Assembly: GCA_949282215.1 (NCBI GenBank) | Contig: CASDPF010000001.1 | Span: forward strand, 62,001-126,000 | Direction of reading: 5' to 3' | DNA from: an uncultured bacterium | GTDB taxonomy: Bacteria; Cyanobacteriota; Vampirovibrionia; Gastranaerophilales; Gastranaerophilaceae | Length of the DNA: 64,000 nucleotides | Part shown: one piece after another, positions 61,353 to 64,000 of the stretch | Layout: every line of letters starts with the position of its first letter | Numbering within the stretch: position 1 is the stretch's first letter | The notes under the pieces: model-generated | Databases searched by the model: none | What the model was told of the DNA's origin: nothing | The model's input: the letters and a program-made list of their open reading frames with translations, nothing else | Translations under genes and position numbers: made by a program

Positions 61353-62093
61353 TTGCCGCATTTTTTCATAAAATCTAAAAATGTAAATAACAGATATGTT
61401 TTAGTTGATGACGAAGATAATTATAAGCATATTGCAAAGTCTTTGCGCTCTAAAGTCGGTGAAAAATTACTTTTAATTGACGAAAATAAAATTCAATACG
61501 AAACTGTTATTGAACAAATTACGAACAGGGAGATAACAGCGAAAATTGAAACTTCTTATAAATCTGCTAGAAACCTTGATTTTAGATTATGTCTTGCACA
61601 AAGTCCACTTCGGAGTGACGCACAGTCTGTCATTATTGAAAAAGCCACAGAATTGGGTGCCGAAGCAGTATATCCTATTCTTACTGATAATTGCAGTCTT
61701 AATAAAAGCGTTATCGAAAAGAAAATAGCAAAGTGGCAAAGGATAATGTATGAGGCTTCAAAGCAGTGCGAAAGAGCCGATATTCCTACTTGTGAAAATT
61801 ATACGACTTTGGATAACCTCATGCGAGAAAAGTCTTTTGACAGAGTTATTGCTTTCTGTGAAAGACGTACAAATCTGACTTTGCATTCATATTGCCTTCA
61901 CAATCCTATTAAAAAAGGTGAACGTCTTCTCGTTATAATTGGGCCTGAAGGCGGTTTTTCTGATAGGGAATTTGAATTCTTTGAAAAGAATAATATCCCT
62001 ATGTTAACTTTAGGTGATTTAATTTTAAAAGCAGAAACAGCAGTAATCGTAGCGTTAGGAAATATTATTTATGAATACTCTAATCAAAACTAA
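61353..62093 (+). CDS. rsmE: 16S rRNA m3U1498 methyltransferase RsmE
   Basis: The 246-residue SPOUT-class enzyme has the N-terminal PUA-like fold (PHFFIKSKNVNNRY, DDEDNYKHIAKSLRSKVGE). The knot region is at the end (LLVIIGPEGGFSDREFEFF and LGDLILKAETAVIVAL). The start is TTG 61353, strongly supported by AAGGAGG 8-9 nt upstream. It overlaps the next gene by 23 nt, indicating translational coupling. Confidence 0.95.
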   Translation: MPHFFIKSKNVNNRYVLVDDEDNYKHIAKSLRSKVGEKLLLIDENKIQYETVIEQITNREITAKIETSYKSARNLDFRLCLAQSPLRSDAQSVIIEKATELGAEAVYPILTDNCSLNKSVIEKKIAKWQRIMYEASKQCERADIPTCENYTTLDNLMREKSFDRVIAFCERRTNLTLHSYCLHNPIKKGERLLVIIGPEGGFSDREFEFFEKNNIPMLTLGDLILKAETAVIVALGNIIYEYSNQN

Positions 62094-63492
62094 AATTGCA
62101 TCAGATAGTGTCTTATCTAAAATTATAACCTCCTGTAATAACGAAATTTATTTGGTAGGCGGTACTGTTAGGGATTTCCTAATGGGTAAGGACAGCTTTG
62201 ATAAAGATATTATTGTTGTAGATGAAGATGCAAAAGATTTTGCACTAAAGTTACAAAAAGTTTTTGATGCAGTCTATGTTCCTCTTGATGAAGAAAATAA
62301 AATCTATCGTCTAGTTTTACCTGATAAAATTAATTATATCGATATAACAAATCCTATTGAAGGCTCATTGCATAAAGATTTAATGCGTAGGGATTTAACG
62401 ATTAATGCTGTTGCAGTGAATATAAGAACTGCTGAAGTAATTGACCTTTGCGGCGGTGTGACTGATATTCATAACCACACCATTAACTATATCAATGAAC
62501 ATAATTTTGAAGACGATCCTTTGAGGCTTTTGAGGGTATATCGATTTCAGGCAACACTTGGGTTTGAGCTTACTCCTGATACTATTCATGCTGTTTGTAA
62601 ATTCGTAAAACTAATCCATAAGCCTGCTGTTGAACGCATTGTTCATGAATTAGTTTTGCTTTTTGGCGGGAAATATGCAGATAAAGCTCTTTTGAATATG
62701 AATAAAACCTGGCTTTTAGAGGAGATTTTCCCTGTTGTAAATGAATTAAAGCAAGTACCTCCAAATACTCACCATCATTTGGATTTGTTTCATCATTCCG
62801 TAGAAACTGTAAGACAAATTCAATTAATTTATGAAAGTGCTCCTGATGTTGTGAGAGAACATATGGATAAAGTTGATTTCGGTGGAGCTTCAAGGTTAGC
62901 TCATTTGAAACTTGCTGGATTTTTACATGATATTGGAAAATTCTCAACTTGGACAATTGAAGAAGATACAGGTCGACATAGATTTATAAAACATGATGAT
63001 GTTGGGGCAAAGATGTCTGTTAAATTATTGAAAAATATGAATTTTTCTAATAAGCAGATAGATTATATATCTTCTATGATTAGAAATCACATATACCCAT
63101 CTCAGGTTATGGCTGCTCCTGAAGTTGATTATAACTCTCCAAACGGTGAAAAAGTTATGATGAGATACGTTAGAAAGATGGAAGATAACTCTATTGATAA
63201 CATTATCCTTGCTCAGGCTGATAGATTATCAGCACGCGGGGAGGCTGTATCTGATGAAATGGTTGAAAAAAATATTTCAAACCTAAATAAACTTTTGAAT
63301 TTTTACTTGAGTGTTAAAGATATTCTGGAGCCTTTGCCTATTTTACTTGATGGTAATGATGTTATGAACCTCCTAAATATTAAACCTTCCAAAAAGCTTG
63401 GAGAAATAATGAATGCTCTTCATGAAGCTCAATTATCAGGTGATGTTGTTACCAAAGAACAAGCTGTCGAATTCGTTAATAACTTACCTTAA
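62071..63492 (+). CDS. CCA-adding tRNA nucleotidyltransferase (HD-domain type)
   Basis: The polymerase head has IYLVGGTVRDFLMGKDSFDKDIIVVD (GG-RD and D-x-D metal residues) and RRDLTINAVAV. An HD domain follows (HLKLAGFLHDIGKFSTW). The 473-residue protein fits the bacterial CCA-adding/poly(A) polymerase family with HD. The tRNA genes here lack encoded CCA, which fits. It overlaps rsmE and ends 17 nt into the converging prepilin. Confidence 0.93.
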   Translation: MNTLIKTKIASDSVLSKIITSCNNEIYLVGGTVRDFLMGKDSFDKDIIVVDEDAKDFALKLQKVFDAVYVPLDEENKIYRLVLPDKINYIDITNPIEGSLHKDLMRRDLTINAVAVNIRTAEVIDLCGGVTDIHNHTINYINEHNFEDDPLRLLRVYRFQATLGFELTPDTIHAVCKFVKLIHKPAVERIVHELVLLFGGKYADKALLNMNKTWLLEEIFPVVNELKQVPPNTHHHLDLFHHSVETVRQIQLIYESAPDVVREHMDKVDFGGASRLAHLKLAGFLHDIGKFSTWTIEEDTGRHRFIKHDDVGAKMSVKLLKNMNFSNKQIDYISSMIRNHIYPSQVMAAPEVDYNSPNGEKVMMRYVRKMEDNSIDNIILAQADRLSARGEAVSDEMVEKNISNLNKLLNFYLSVKDILEPLPILLDGNDVMNLLNIKPSKKLGEIMNALHEAQLSGDVVTKEQAVEFVNNLP

Positions 63493-64000
63493 ATGGATAA
63501 TCATCCGGTATTTTCCATCCGTTATACTGAATTAATGCCCCGCAAAAGACTTTATTCATTTTACCTTCATTATTATTGCACCCTAAGCCGTTTTTGTCAT
63601 ATAAGCCTTGTTTTGTTTCGTCCCAACTTGCCTTATAAGGTTCAAATCCTTTTTTATAGTGATGCGGAAATGCTTCATTTGTTGGTGCATAAAGAAATGG
63701 AAAAGAGCATTTTCCTCTGCTTTCATCTTCTGAGCCGTATTTTTTTATGCATTTATCTCTATCTGTGGTATAAAATATCCAATCTCTCATTGCACTGGTT
63801 TGATTTGCTTTTAATGAAGATCCATCTGCGAATATAAAAATTGGAAGTCCGTTGGTATCATATTTTATTTCTATAGTTTTCATATAAGGTGCAATATACT
63901 TATTCCACCATTTTTCTACAGTTGTGCTTCCATTTATAGGCTTACCTTCTTCATCAGTATCAATATTGTTTGTGTCCTGATACCAGTAAGATTTATCTCC
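63476..64000 (-). CDS. Prepilin-like protein, C-terminal part (runs off window)
   Basis: The frame is open to the window edge, so the N-terminal prepilin motif lies beyond it. The visible part (upstream of Met 63883 too) reads WWNKYIAPYMKTIEIKYD, then GLPIFIFADGSSLKAN and GCNNNEGKMNKVFCGALIQYNGWKIPDDYPFK. These match the 3130 prepilin (CAALIQQNGWKIPDDYPLKF), so it is the same subgroup. Its end overlaps the CCA-adding gene by 17 nt. Confidence 0.85.
   Translation of the reverse strand, partial: GDKSYWYQDTNNIDTDEEGKPINGSTTVEKWWNKYIAPYMKTIEIKYDTNGLPIFIFADGSSLKANQTSAMRDWIFYTTDRDKCIKKYGSEDESRGKCSFPFLYAPTNEAFPHHYKKGFEPYKASWDETKQGLYDKNGLGCNNNEGKMNKVFCGALIQYNGWKIPDDYPFKVSY

Noticed and set aside
62582-62956. 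124-aa minus-strand ORF inside the CCA-adding gene
   Set aside because: It lies wholly opposite a well-supported gene and has no recognisable domain or ribosome site.
1-64000. CRISPR array, transposase, integrase or prophage
   Set aside because: No regularly spaced repeats, and no transposase or integrase-like protein, were found.

Overview
The window is AT-rich bacterial chromosome, densely coded on both strands, with single genes and short operons. The best guess at the organism is a gut, non-photosynthetic cyanobacterial relative (Vampirovibrionia/Melainabacteria, order Gastranaerophilales). I infer this from the many single-gene prepilins starting FTLAEVLITLG, the housekeeping set (ThyX, GpmI, GshB, Obg, TsaD) and the absence of photosynthesis genes. 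No rRNA or marker phylogeny is available here, so this is inference. The standard code applies, because TGA ends several intact genes.
Layout. 0-9 kb: prepilins, an alanine-type symporter overlapping a family 4 uracil-DNA glycosylase, and possible effector-like genes (kinase-like, calpain-like). 9-22 kb: ProS, a methyltransferase, an HAD phosphatase, TPR proteins, ArgS, MgtE, LCP and LemA, with three prepilins each head to head with a small HTH gene. 22-32 kb: two tRNA-Arg genes flanking an FkbM methyltransferase, a LysR-controlled CMD-cupin/flavoprotein operon, an exported trehalose-synthase-like GH13 enzyme, a pectate-lyase-like protein and ThyX. 32-42 kb: a membrane protein, L31, a broken prepilin, a CHASE2-GGDEF cyclase, DusB, a large TPR protein and another prepilin. 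42-55 kb: a SNF2 helicase, GpmI, a prepilin/XRE pair, YjbQ with an amidohydrolase-like protein lacking its metal ligands, Obg, TsaD, a kinase-like protein and GshB. 55-64 kb: RibD, a MEMO-AMMECR1 fusion, DnaX, an LD-carboxypeptidase, RsmE, a CCA-adding-type enzyme and a truncated prepilin.
Three patterns recur. (1) Nine prepilin loci are scattered with no pilus assembly genes. Four are divergent from a small HTH gene, with repeats in the shared promoter. Two others follow a duplicated leader of about 150 nt that has its own promoter, a 16-codon ORF, a run of exactly 11 G, an identical 66-nt core and a terminator. The leader family is the best candidate for an undescribed system. (2) Several unrelated proteins share a short N-terminal pattern, M[KRQ]I...[SN]Fx[GA], which could be a sorting or secretion tag. 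(3) Several of these, with a calpain-like protease, look like host- or cell-directed effectors. Functions for (1)-(3) are hypotheses.
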